A DNA stretch of 52,032 bases from DASQEH01 sp038239485 (GTDB taxonomy: Bacteria; Actinomycetota; Actinomycetes; Propionibacteriales; Nocardioidaceae): positions 1 to 52,032 of the forward strand of contig JBBSET010000026.1 in NCBI GenBank assembly GCA_038239485.1, read 5' to 3'. A program made the position numbers and the translations under genes. The notes under the pieces are model-generated. The model was not told where the DNA came from, made no database searches, and saw only the letters and a list, made by a program, of their open reading frames with translations. Below are positions 36,685-43,417 of this stretch, piece after piece; the stretch's first letter is position 1, and each line of letters begins with the position of its first letter.

Positions 36685-37410
36685 TCAGAACAGGCGAGCG
36701 GTGGGGTCGTCGAGTCCGCGTAGGGCGTCATAGTCGACGACGCAGCATTCGATCCCGCGGTCCTCGGCCAGGGTCCTGGCCTGCGGTGCGATCAGCTGCG
36801 CGGCGAGCACCCCCCGGACCGGCCTGAGCAACGGGTCGCGGTTCAGCAGCTCCAGATACCTGGTGAGTTGCTCGACAGCGTCGATCCCGGCTCGACGTTT
36901 GATCTCGACGGCGACATGGCCGCCGCCTGCGCGCGCGGCGTCAGGACCGAGCTCGACCACCAGTCCTGCCCGAGGGCCGGAGTCCCGGCAGAGCAGGTCG
37001 ACCGGACCGATCGCGGTCGGGTACTCGCGCTGGACCAGGCTCATCCCGGAGCGGATGGACGCAGGGTGGTCGGCCAACAGCTCCTGGAGGTGCCGCTCGA
37101 CGCCGTCCTTCTGCAGGCCGGGGTCGATCCCGATCTCGTGGAACGACTCGCTGATCACCTCCTCGATGACGATCCGCAGCGTGTCGCCTGTCTTCGCCGA
37201 CACCAGCCACTCCGACCGACCCTGGTCGTCGCGTCCTTCGGTGAGCGTGCAGGGTGGTGACATCCAGTTCAACGGCTTGTACGAGCCGCCGTCGGAGTGG
37301 ACGAGGACGGATCCGTCGGCCTTGACGATCAGCAACCGCGTTGCCATCGGCAGGTGCGCTGTCAGCCGGCCGGCGTAGTCCACTTGGCAGCGGGCGATCA
37401 CGAGGCGCAC
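36685..37410 (-). CDS. nucS: Mismatch endonuclease NucS/EndoMS with a loop insertion
   Basis: A 241-residue nuclease that cuts DNA at mismatches and replaces MutSL in most actinobacteria. The N-terminal DNA-binding/dimer domain starts MRLVIARCQVDYAGRL. The catalytic PD-(D/E)xK core has D138 (GPVDLLCRD) and E169-x-K171 (VAVEIKRR), with the conserved GIDAVEQLTRYLELL after it. The C-terminal DDPTARLF is the beta-clamp-binding tail, so the gene is complete. About 15-20 extra residues (144-164) sit between the two catalytic strands, where homologues have a short turn, and account for a length above the usual 220-230. Confidence 0.96.
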   Translation of the reverse strand: MRLVIARCQVDYAGRLTAHLPMATRLLIVKADGSVLVHSDGGSYKPLNWMSPPCTLTEGRDDQGRSEWLVSAKTGDTLRIVIEEVISESFHEIGIDPGLQKDGVERHLQELLADHPASIRSGMSLVQREYPTAIGPVDLLCRDSGPRAGLVVELGPDAARAGGGHVAVEIKRRAGIDAVEQLTRYLELLNRDPLLRPVRGVLAAQLIAPQARTLAEDRGIECCVVDYDALRGLDDPTARLF

Positions 37411-37520
37411 GCCGCCGACTGTATCGCGGGGGCATGCAGGGTCCAGTCACCGAAGACGACAACGAAACGGTGTGGCAGGGCAGGGGAGATGCTGGCCGAG
37501 ATCGTGCAAGACTCGGCGGT

Positions 37521-38273
37521 ATGGGCCACGCGCAGCGCATCCGCGCCAACTCCGTCCTCCCGGCACGACGCGTGCCCGTCACCTTGACCACCGCTGACGG
37601 GCTCGACCTCATCGGGGAGCTGGCGCTGCCAACGGGCGACCCGGTGGCCACCATGGTCTGTCTTCACCCGCTGCCCACGCACGGCGGCATGATGGACAGC
37701 CAGATCTTCCGCAAGGCGGCCGCGCGGCTGCCGGCCCTGGCCCGGATCGCCGTGCTCCGATTCAACACCCGCGGCACGACGAGTGCCCACGGCACCAGCG
37801 CCGGCGCCTTCGACGCCGCGGTCGGTGAGAGGTACGACGTGGCGGCCGCGATCGAGTACGCCGAGTTCCACGACCTACCCCAGATATGGGTGGTCGGCTG
37901 GTCGTTCGGCACGGATCTGGCATTGAAGTACGCCAACGACCCCGGTGTGCACGGTGCGATCCTGCTGTCGCCGCCGTTGCGGTACACGAGCGACGACGAG
38001 CTGGCAGCGTGGGCGCACAGCGGCAAGCCCCTTGTCGCGGTCGTTCCGGAGCACGACGACTACCTGCGACCGGACGAGGCTCGCAAGCGGTTCGCCGCGG
38101 TGCGGCAGGCCGACGTGATTGCCGTACCCGATGGCAAGCACCTCTGGGTCGGACAGTCCGAGACAGTCCTCGACCTGATTGTCAAGCAGATGAACCCGGC
38201 AGCGGCGCCACTTCCGCGGACGTGGGACGGCGCGATGGTGCACGATGCCCCACGCATCATCGCGGGCTCATGA
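37521..38273 (+). CDS. Alpha/beta hydrolase (dienelactone/esterase-like)
   Basis: A 250-residue cytoplasmic hydrolase. The nucleophile elbow is GWSFGT with S128, the acid is probably D180 (PEHDDY) and the base H207 (GKHLW). The oxyanion region is LHPLPTHGG, and FNTRGTTSAHG follows, as in the family of serine hydrolases often annotated next to nucS. The substrate is unknown. ATG 37521 is preferred by alignment; upstream in-frame starts add Arg-rich, unlike residues. Confidence 0.85.
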   Translation: MGHAQRIRANSVLPARRVPVTLTTADGLDLIGELALPTGDPVATMVCLHPLPTHGGMMDSQIFRKAAARLPALARIAVLRFNTRGTTSAHGTSAGAFDAAVGERYDVAAAIEYAEFHDLPQIWVVGWSFGTDLALKYANDPGVHGAILLSPPLRYTSDDELAAWAHSGKPLVAVVPEHDDYLRPDEARKRFAAVRQADVIAVPDGKHLWVGQSETVLDLIVKQMNPAAAPLPRTWDGAMVHDAPRIIAGS

Positions 38274-38291
38274 GATCCTGAGCGGATCGCG

Positions 38292-38517
38292 CTAGATGGC
38301 GGCATCCTCGCGGCTTTGGAAGACCTCCCTGATGAGGAGCAGAGCGGCCGCCGCGATCGAGATCGCGAGCATGGCGCCGACCACCCCGAGCAGGCTGCTC
38401 CCGATCAGCACCGCGACGACGGTGACGATGCCAGGGACGTCGACCGACGAGCTCATGATGGGCGGGCAGGCAGGTACTTCTCGACCTGCTGGTAGACGAT
38501 GTAGAACACGAAAGAAG
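38292..38517 (-). pseudogene. C-terminal remnant of an AI-2E family transporter gene
   Basis: The minus-strand text from about 38514 reads ASFVFYIVYQQVEKYLPARP in one frame. The text from about 38462 reads VDVPGIVTVVAVLIGSSLLG and VVGAMLAISIAAAALLLIRE in another, ending at TAG 38292-38294. Together they match the last transmembrane hairpin of AI-2E/PerM-type exporters, where YQQVENYLxxPRVM runs directly into VDxPxIV. A 1- or 2-base shift has therefore occurred near 38460. The upstream part of the gene (about 250 residues) is absent, cut by a stop near 38520. This is clearly a broken gene and should not be annotated as a 133-residue protein. Confidence 0.82.
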
Positions 38518-38562
38518 CCTGTCACACGGCCGGCCCGGCCGGCGGCGTGCGGCGGCTTGCGC

Positions 38563-40023
38563 CTAGCCGTCGGAGGGAGGCGACGCTGGGGCCGCCTCGT
38601 CGGGAGCGCCGAACGTCGCGACCAGGTCTCGCAGCTGTCCGAGCTGGGCGACGATACCGTCGCGTCGGCGCTGGAGGGTATCGAGCTGCACACGCGCGGC
38701 CGCGACCTGACGGTCCAGGTCAGCGGTCGCGGTGGCCTCGATCTGCTCGGCCTTCTTGCGAGCCGCGAGCACGACCTGCTCGGCCTCTCGCCGCGCTCGG
38801 CCGAGTGACTTCTCGCCCTCTGCCACGGTCTGCTCGCGATGACGGGTCGCGGTGGCGATGGCCGCCCTGGTGCGCTCGTCGGCGGCGTTGGCGCGAGCCT
38901 CGGCCTCCTCGACCAGCCTCGCGGTCTCGGCGGACGCAGTGGTATGGCGCTCCGTCGCCTCCTTGGTCATCCGCTCCCTCTCGACAGCGAGGATACGGCG
39001 GGCCTCGGTTGCCTCGCGGTCCGCGGAGGCGCGAGCCTGCTCGGCTTCCCGCTTCGCGGTCTGGCGCAGGCTGTTCGCCTCCTGCCGGGCGGCCATCCGG
39101 ACCTGCTCGGCCTCCCTGGTGGCCGCAGCCAGGACGTCCTGAGCCTCGGCCCTTGCCAGCGCCCGCTCCTGCTCGGCCTCTCCGAGGAGGTTCTTGCGGC
39201 GTTCCTCGATCTCGCGCATCTGGACCGCGCGGATGTCGGCCGCCTCCTGCTCGGCCTCGGCCCGCATGGCCGCGGCCTCATGCTCGACTCGGGTCCGCGA
39301 CTCGTCGGCCGCCTGCTGAGCCTGGGCGGTGACATTGGCTGACTGCTCCTCAGCGATCCGGAGCATCGCCGCGGCATGGCTGCCGAGGCCGGCATACGTC
39401 GGCGTCTCCTGCTCGGAGACGCGAGCCTCGAGGTCACGCACGGCATCGCGAAGCCGCTTGACCTCGGCGTCTCCGGTGCGGATCTGCTCGGCCACCTGTG
39501 CCGAGTCACGTTGCTGCTGGGCGACGAACGCGTCGACGCCGTCCCTGTCGTAACCCCCGCGGCGAACCACAGCGAAGGCCGGCCGGCTGAAACGGGGCTG
39601 GGCGCCCGGTACGGGAGCGGCCTTGGCCGCTGTCGCGGGTTGGAGGGCCGCGGGTCGGGAGCCCTCGGATGGCTGGCCCGCCGCTGGCTGGGAGGGCAGG
39701 GATGGCTGGGCGGCCACTGTCTGGGCCGTCGTCGGCAGGGCGGCCACTGTTTGGGCTGCCGTCGGCTGGGGAGCCTGGGCCTGCGGCGCTGGTGGCTCGG
39801 CCTGGTCGGTCGTCTCGGCGTCGGCAGGCCGGTGCTCAGGCTGAGAGGGGATCTCCGGCGCTACCTGCTCGGGCGGAATCCGGGGCGGTTGCTCCTCGGT
39901 GGCGACCGCCTGCATCAGCTGAGTCTCGGCTTCCGCGCCCTGGTCGTTCGATGACTCGGCGTCGTTGTCCACGGGCTCCTGGAAGAACCAGAGCCCTGAC
40001 TGGCCGCTGGGTTGCTCGGTCAT
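38563..40023 (-). CDS. DivIVA/Scy-like coiled-coil polarity protein
   Basis: A 486-residue protein. The first 145 residues are Pro/Gln/Ala-rich and disordered. The short DivIVA-like motif RRGGYDRDGVDAFVAQQQRD (about 155-175) is followed by some 300 residues of almost continuous Ala/Glu/Arg coiled coil. This layout matches Scy/FilP-type and DivIVA-domain proteins that build cytoskeletal scaffolds at poles or septa. Start ATG 40023; a GTG at 40035 is an alternative. Confidence 0.85.
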   Translation of the reverse strand: MTEQPSGQSGLWFFQEPVDNDAESSNDQGAEAETQLMQAVATEEQPPRIPPEQVAPEIPSQPEHRPADAETTDQAEPPAPQAQAPQPTAAQTVAALPTTAQTVAAQPSLPSQPAAGQPSEGSRPAALQPATAAKAAPVPGAQPRFSRPAFAVVRRGGYDRDGVDAFVAQQQRDSAQVAEQIRTGDAEVKRLRDAVRDLEARVSEQETPTYAGLGSHAAAMLRIAEEQSANVTAQAQQAADESRTRVEHEAAAMRAEAEQEAADIRAVQMREIEERRKNLLGEAEQERALARAEAQDVLAAATREAEQVRMAARQEANSLRQTAKREAEQARASADREATEARRILAVERERMTKEATERHTTASAETARLVEEAEARANAADERTRAAIATATRHREQTVAEGEKSLGRARREAEQVVLAARKKAEQIEATATADLDRQVAAARVQLDTLQRRRDGIVAQLGQLRDLVATFGAPDEAAPASPPSDG

Positions 40024-40101
40024 ATAGGTCCGCACCTCGATCAGAGTCGGCAGAGAACTGGGGGTCCTCGTCGCGCTACGCGGCTCGCAGTTGACAGCAG
40101 A

Positions 40102-40584
40102 CTACCTCGTCGGCTCCCGGTCGTTCCGTGACTGGGCGCGTGGCGCGTGGTGCTGACATTCACCTGCGGGCTCCACCAGCTCGACGAGCACACCCCCTGC
40201 GTCCTTGGGGTGGATGAAGTTGATCCGGCTGTCTGCGGTACCTCGTCGAGCAGTGTCGTACAGGAGCCTCATCCCCTGCGCCCTGACCGCCGACATCGCC
40301 TGCTCGATATCGGTGACCCGGTACGCGAGCTGCTGCATCCCGGGTCCGGAACGGGTCAGGAACGTCGCGATCGCTGATGTCGGTGACAGCGGTGCGAGCA
40401 GCTGCAGACAAGACCCCGACGCGCCGACAGCGAGCATCGCCTCCCTCACCCCCTGCTCCTCGTTGGTCTCCTGATGGACGACCGCGAAGCCGAATTTCGT
40501 GGTGTAGAAGGCGATTGCGTCATCCAGGTCCTGCACCGCGATCCCGACATGGTCGATCGCGGTGATGAGCGAGGCAGGGAGCAT
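40102..40584 (-). CDS. mce: Methylmalonyl-CoA epimerase
   Basis: A 160-residue vicinal-oxygen-chelate enzyme that interconverts (S)- and (R)-methylmalonyl-CoA. The metal ligands lie in IDHVGIAV (first His), near VVHQETNEEQGVREAML, and in the C-terminal VLVELVEP Glu. GPGMQQLAYRV and INFIHPKDAGG are family-typical. The start ATG 40584 is set by homology; the longer open frame to 40890 is antisense to the thiolase remnant. Mce sits beside the thiolase gene position, as in M. tuberculosis. Confidence 0.94.
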   Translation of the reverse strand: MLPASLITAIDHVGIAVQDLDDAIAFYTTKFGFAVVHQETNEEQGVREAMLAVGASGSCLQLLAPLSPTSAIATFLTRSGPGMQQLAYRVTDIEQAMSAVRAQGMRLLYDTARRGTADSRINFIHPKDAGGVLVELVEPAGECQHHAPRAQSRNDREPTR

Positions 40585-40719
40585 GTCGACATGGTGGCGC
40601 GTGCCTGCCGGGGCGGGCAAGCCGGCCCCGGCCCGCACCCGTCGTGGTGGAGACCGTTGTCGGTCGGGCTGGGTAGGCTTCACGGCAGTATCCACACCGG
40701 AGCAGTACAGGAGGACGAG

Positions 40720-40905
40720 ATGGCCGGAGCTGGCATCGTCGCGGGGGCTCGGACGCCGATCGGACGGTTGCTCGGGGGCCTCAAGGCCCTCTCCGCGGCG
40801 CATCTGGGCGGAATCGCCGACGTGCGTGAGCTGGGGATCGGTAAGGGCATCGTCGACGGCGGGGGGCAGGGTGACGCGCTGATCGTGCACGTCTCGTCGT
40901 CGTGA
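40720..40905 (+). pseudogene. Acetyl-CoA acetyltransferase (fadA4-type thiolase) gene reduced by in-frame internal deletion
   Basis: A 61-codon open frame with a strong AGGAGG ribosome-binding site. Its first 32 residues (GIVAGARTPIGRLLGGLKAL, then SAAHLGGIA) are the N-terminus of acetyl-CoA C-acetyltransferases. Its end (GGGQGDALIVHV) is the thiolase C-terminus. About 330 codons between them are missing, including the catalytic Cys and both catalytic His regions, yet the reading frame is intact through the join (near ADVRELGIGKGIV). In M. tuberculosis the same position next to mce carries fadA4 (Rv1323, as I recall). It cannot be a thiolase; whether the small peptide is made is open. Confidence 0.82.
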
Positions 40906-40915
40906 CTGCCTCGCT

Positions 40916-41920
40916 GTGACCTCCGCCCTGGCGGGCGACGACTCTCTCGCCGAGCCGATCGGCAGGCGCCTCGGCCGTCAGCTGTCTGTCGACGTCCTCG
41001 TCGCGCGGGCCCGAGTGGGCGATCGCAGGGCGGTCGCCAGGCTGATCTCGCTGGTCGAGAATGCCTCGCCGCTGCTTCGCGAGGTGGCCGAGCGGTTGGC
41101 GCCGAACTCCGGGCACGCGCAGATCATCGGTATCACCGGCTCGCCGGGAGTCGGCAAGTCCACCTGCACCTCGGCGCTGGTGAGAGCGCTGCGGCGAAGT
41201 GGGGAGCGGGTCGGGGTACTCGCTGTCGACCCGTCCTCGCCGTTCTCCGGTGGAGCGTTGCTCGGCGACCGGGTGCGGATGCAGGAGCATGCGACTGACG
41301 CGGACGTCTACATCCGGTCGATGGCCAGCCGGGGTCATCTCGGTGGCCTGTCCTGGGCGGTCCCGCAGGCGATCCGGGTCCTGGATGCGGCTGGCTGTGA
41401 CACGATCCTGGTCGAGACGGTCGGCGTCGGACAGTCCGAGGTCGACGTCGCCGGGCTGGCCGACACGACGCTGGTCCTGCTCGCTCCCGGGATGGGTGAC
41501 GGCATCCAGGCCGCGAAGGCCGGGATCTTGGAGATCGGGGACGTGTTCGTCGTCAACAAGGCCGACCGCGACGGCGCGGACCAGGTCGTTCGTGATCTGA
41601 GGTCGGTGCTCGGTCTCGGCACCGCAGCCGTGTCATGGCGCGCACCGATCGTGAAGACCGTCGCGCAGACAGGTGAGGGAATCGCCGACACACTCGCTGC
41701 GGTCGCCTCACACCGGCAGCACAGCGTCGCCACCGGCGAGCTGACGACGCGGCGCGAGAGGCGGGCGCGCGACGAGGTCGAGGCCATCGCGGTCACCTCG
41801 CTACGCGAGCGCTTCGGTGATCTGCATGGTCGCGCGGACCTCGACTCGTTGGCCGCCCAGGTGTCGGCGGGAACTCTGGACCCCTATACCGCTGCGGATA
41901 GGCTTGTTGACGCGCTGTGA
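40916..41920 (+). CDS. meaB: MeaB-type G-protein chaperone of B12-dependent acyl-CoA mutases
   Basis: A 334-residue GTPase that guards loading of adenosylcobalamin into methylmalonyl- or isobutyryl-CoA mutase and protects it from inactivation. Walker A is GSPGVGKS (75-82). ETVGVGQSE is the family's base-binding and switch region, and VVNKAD gives guanine specificity. It starts at GTG 40916, ten bases after the thiolase remnant. Its client is likely the mutase 1.5 kb downstream. Confidence 0.95.
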   Translation: MTSALAGDDSLAEPIGRRLGRQLSVDVLVARARVGDRRAVARLISLVENASPLLREVAERLAPNSGHAQIIGITGSPGVGKSTCTSALVRALRRSGERVGVLAVDPSSPFSGGALLGDRVRMQEHATDADVYIRSMASRGHLGGLSWAVPQAIRVLDAAGCDTILVETVGVGQSEVDVAGLADTTLVLLAPGMGDGIQAAKAGILEIGDVFVVNKADRDGADQVVRDLRSVLGLGTAAVSWRAPIVKTVAQTGEGIADTLAAVASHRQHSVATGELTTRRERRARDEVEAIAVTSLRERFGDLHGRADLDSLAAQVSAGTLDPYTAADRLVDAL

Positions 41921-42055
41921 TGTGCAACTTGGGCGTCACCGCCCGGCGCGCCTTGCGAACAACACTTGGCGTGTTTGCTAGACATGGTCGAAGATCATGA
42001 CTACGGCTATGTCCGGCCGCATTCTGCCGGCCGAGCACGCCCTTGAGGAGAACCG

Positions 42056-42223
42056 ATGACGGATGCAGCCAAAAAGGGCATCACGTTCCTTGTCATCGCC
42101 TTTGCTCTGTTCTATCTGGTCACCCAGCCGACTGCGGCCGCCGACGCGGTGAAGGCCGTGGGTTCCGCGGTCGGGCAGACCTTCCAGTCCATCATCGACT
42201 TCTTCAACGCTCTCTCCAGCTGA
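42056..42223 (+). CDS. Small single-helix membrane protein
   Basis: A 55-residue protein: ATG 42056 after GAGGAGAACC, one hydrophobic helix (GITFLVIAFALFYLVTQP), then a short amphipathic helix (VKAVGSAVGQTFQSIIDFF). Start and stop are clear, and coding is supported by ribosome-binding-site spacing and the next gene starting eight bases later. I know similar small proteins upstream of bacterial PH-domain genes in actinobacteria; no function is established. Confidence 0.78.
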   Translation: MTDAAKKGITFLVIAFALFYLVTQPTAAADAVKAVGSAVGQTFQSIIDFFNALSS

Positions 42224-42230
42224 GCGCCCG

Positions 42231-42761
42231 ATGGGCGGCAATATCTGGAAGGCTCTCACCGACCCCGCTGTCGAGTCGCGGCTGCGCGAGGGGGAGTACC
42301 AGGTCGATCAGGTTCGTAAGCACTGGGTGGCATACTGGCGGATCATCATCGAGGTGCTCGTCGTCGTGTTCTGCTGTGCCCTGTATCTCGGCAGCGTGGA
42401 GTCGGCAGGGTGGATCTTCGCCTGGCTCGCGGCCGCCATCGCGGTGCATTCTCTGTGGCTGTTCGCCTGCCTCCAGTCGGACGTCTTCGTGATCACCAAC
42501 CGCCGCGTCTTCCGGATCCAAGGTCCGCTCGGCCGCAAGTTCGCCACCCTCCCGGCCACTCGCATCGTCGACTACAGCGTGAACCAGTCCCTGCTCGGGC
42601 GGCTCTTCGGCTACGGCCACTTCTACTTCGAGTCCGCCGGGCAGGATCAGGCGCTGCACGAGATCAGATATGTCAGCGACCCGACCGGCCGCAGCGACAA
42701 GATCCAGGACGTGGTCCAGCCGGTGGAGTCTCCGGCCGGCCCGCCGGGCGCGGGCGAGTGA
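42231..42761 (+). CDS. Membrane protein with bacterial PH (DUF304) domain
   Basis: A 176-residue protein with two membrane helices (about 35-80) followed by a bacterial pleckstrin-homology domain. Its usual start VFVITNRRVFRIQGPLGRK and the strand pattern ATLPATRIVDYSVNQSLLGR are clear. Such proteins are thought to act as membrane-linked assembly factors, but the ligand is unknown. It sits eight bases after the 55-residue gene and five before marR, suggesting one transcript. Confidence 0.88.
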   Translation: MGGNIWKALTDPAVESRLREGEYQVDQVRKHWVAYWRIIIEVLVVVFCCALYLGSVESAGWIFAWLAAAIAVHSLWLFACLQSDVFVITNRRVFRIQGPLGRKFATLPATRIVDYSVNQSLLGRLFGYGHFYFESAGQDQALHEIRYVSDPTGRSDKIQDVVQPVESPAGPPGAGE

Positions 42762-42765
42762 AGCG

Positions 42766-43275
42766 ATGGCCAGAGTCCGGCAGCTGCCGTTCGACCCGAT
42801 CGACGAGGCGGCCCGGCAATGGGCAAGACGCTGGTCGGGAGTGCCCCAGATGCGCGCGGTCACCAGTCTGATGCGGGTGCAGCAGCTGGTCCTCTTCGAG
42901 CTCGACGAGATCCTCAACCCGCACGGGCTGACCTTCGCGCGCTACGAGGCCCTGGTGCTGCTGACGTTCTCGCAGCGCGGGTCCCTGCCGCTGGGCAAGA
43001 TGGGGGACCGGCTCCAGGTCCACCCCACCTCGGTGACGTCGATCGTCGACCGGCTGGAGGCCGCTGGATTCGTGGTTCGGCGCCGGCACCCGACGGACGG
43101 CAGGACCGTGCTCGCGGAGATCACCGAGACGGGCCGGGCTCTTGTCGAGGCGGCCACCGCCGACCTGCTCGCGGCCGACTTCGGCGTCGGCGCGCTGGCC
43201 GACGGGGATCTGGACGTGCTGTCCGCGCTGCTGAGGCCCGTCCGGCAGGCGGCCGGCGACTTCACCCTCGAGTAG
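42766..43275 (+). CDS. MarR-family transcriptional regulator
   Basis: A 169-residue dimeric winged-helix regulator. Helix-turn-helix residues lie in RLQVHPTSVTSIVDRLEAAG (recognition helix), and the wing reads VVRRRHPTDGRTVLAEIT. The N-terminal arm (SLMRVQQLVLFELDEILNPH) gives the dimer contact. It lies just upstream of the acyl-CoA mutase gene, with a palindromic operator pair in between, so regulation of the mutase by an acyl-CoA or acid ligand is likely. The start ATG 42766 is set by homology. Confidence 0.93.
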   Translation: MARVRQLPFDPIDEAARQWARRWSGVPQMRAVTSLMRVQQLVLFELDEILNPHGLTFARYEALVLLTFSQRGSLPLGKMGDRLQVHPTSVTSIVDRLEAAGFVVRRRHPTDGRTVLAEITETGRALVEAATADLLAADFGVGALADGDLDVLSALLRPVRQAAGDFTLE

Positions 43276-43351
43276 CGTCGGCATGCGCGGCCGAGAGGCC
43301 TAACGGGCGTCCGTCGAGTGGGGGAAGGGCGGGCAGCGATGGCGCTACGAT

Positions 43352-43384
43352 TAGTTGGACGTCCTATAGTTGGACGTCCAACTA
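43352..43384. promoter_or_regulatory. Twin operator upstream of icmA
   Basis: A perfect 18-base palindrome TAGTTGGACGTCCAACTA (43367-43384). Fifteen bases upstream (centre to centre), a second copy is intact in the left half only, TAGTTGGACGTCC (43352-43364). A -10-like TATAGT (43365-43370) lies between and overlaps both, so occupancy would block transcription of icmA. The adjacent MarR is the likely, though unproven, binder. Confidence 0.75.
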
Positions 43385-43417
43385 ACCAGTCGGCCGCCGC
43401 AGCGGGAGGCTAGAAGC

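Noticed and set aside
38292..38693. A real 133-residue membrane protein
   Set aside because: Only its last 55 residues match anything, and the matching upstream segment lies in another frame, so it is a broken transporter gene.
40585..40890. A 102-residue N-terminal extension of the epimerase
   Set aside because: The extension is antisense to the thiolase remnant, has no resemblance to any protein, and the homologous start is ATG 40584.
42012..42033. A CGGCCG hairpin upstream of the 55-residue gene as a riboswitch or attenuator
   Set aside because: The stem is only six base pairs of pure G/C, which is expected by chance in this composition, and no conserved RNA motif accompanies it.
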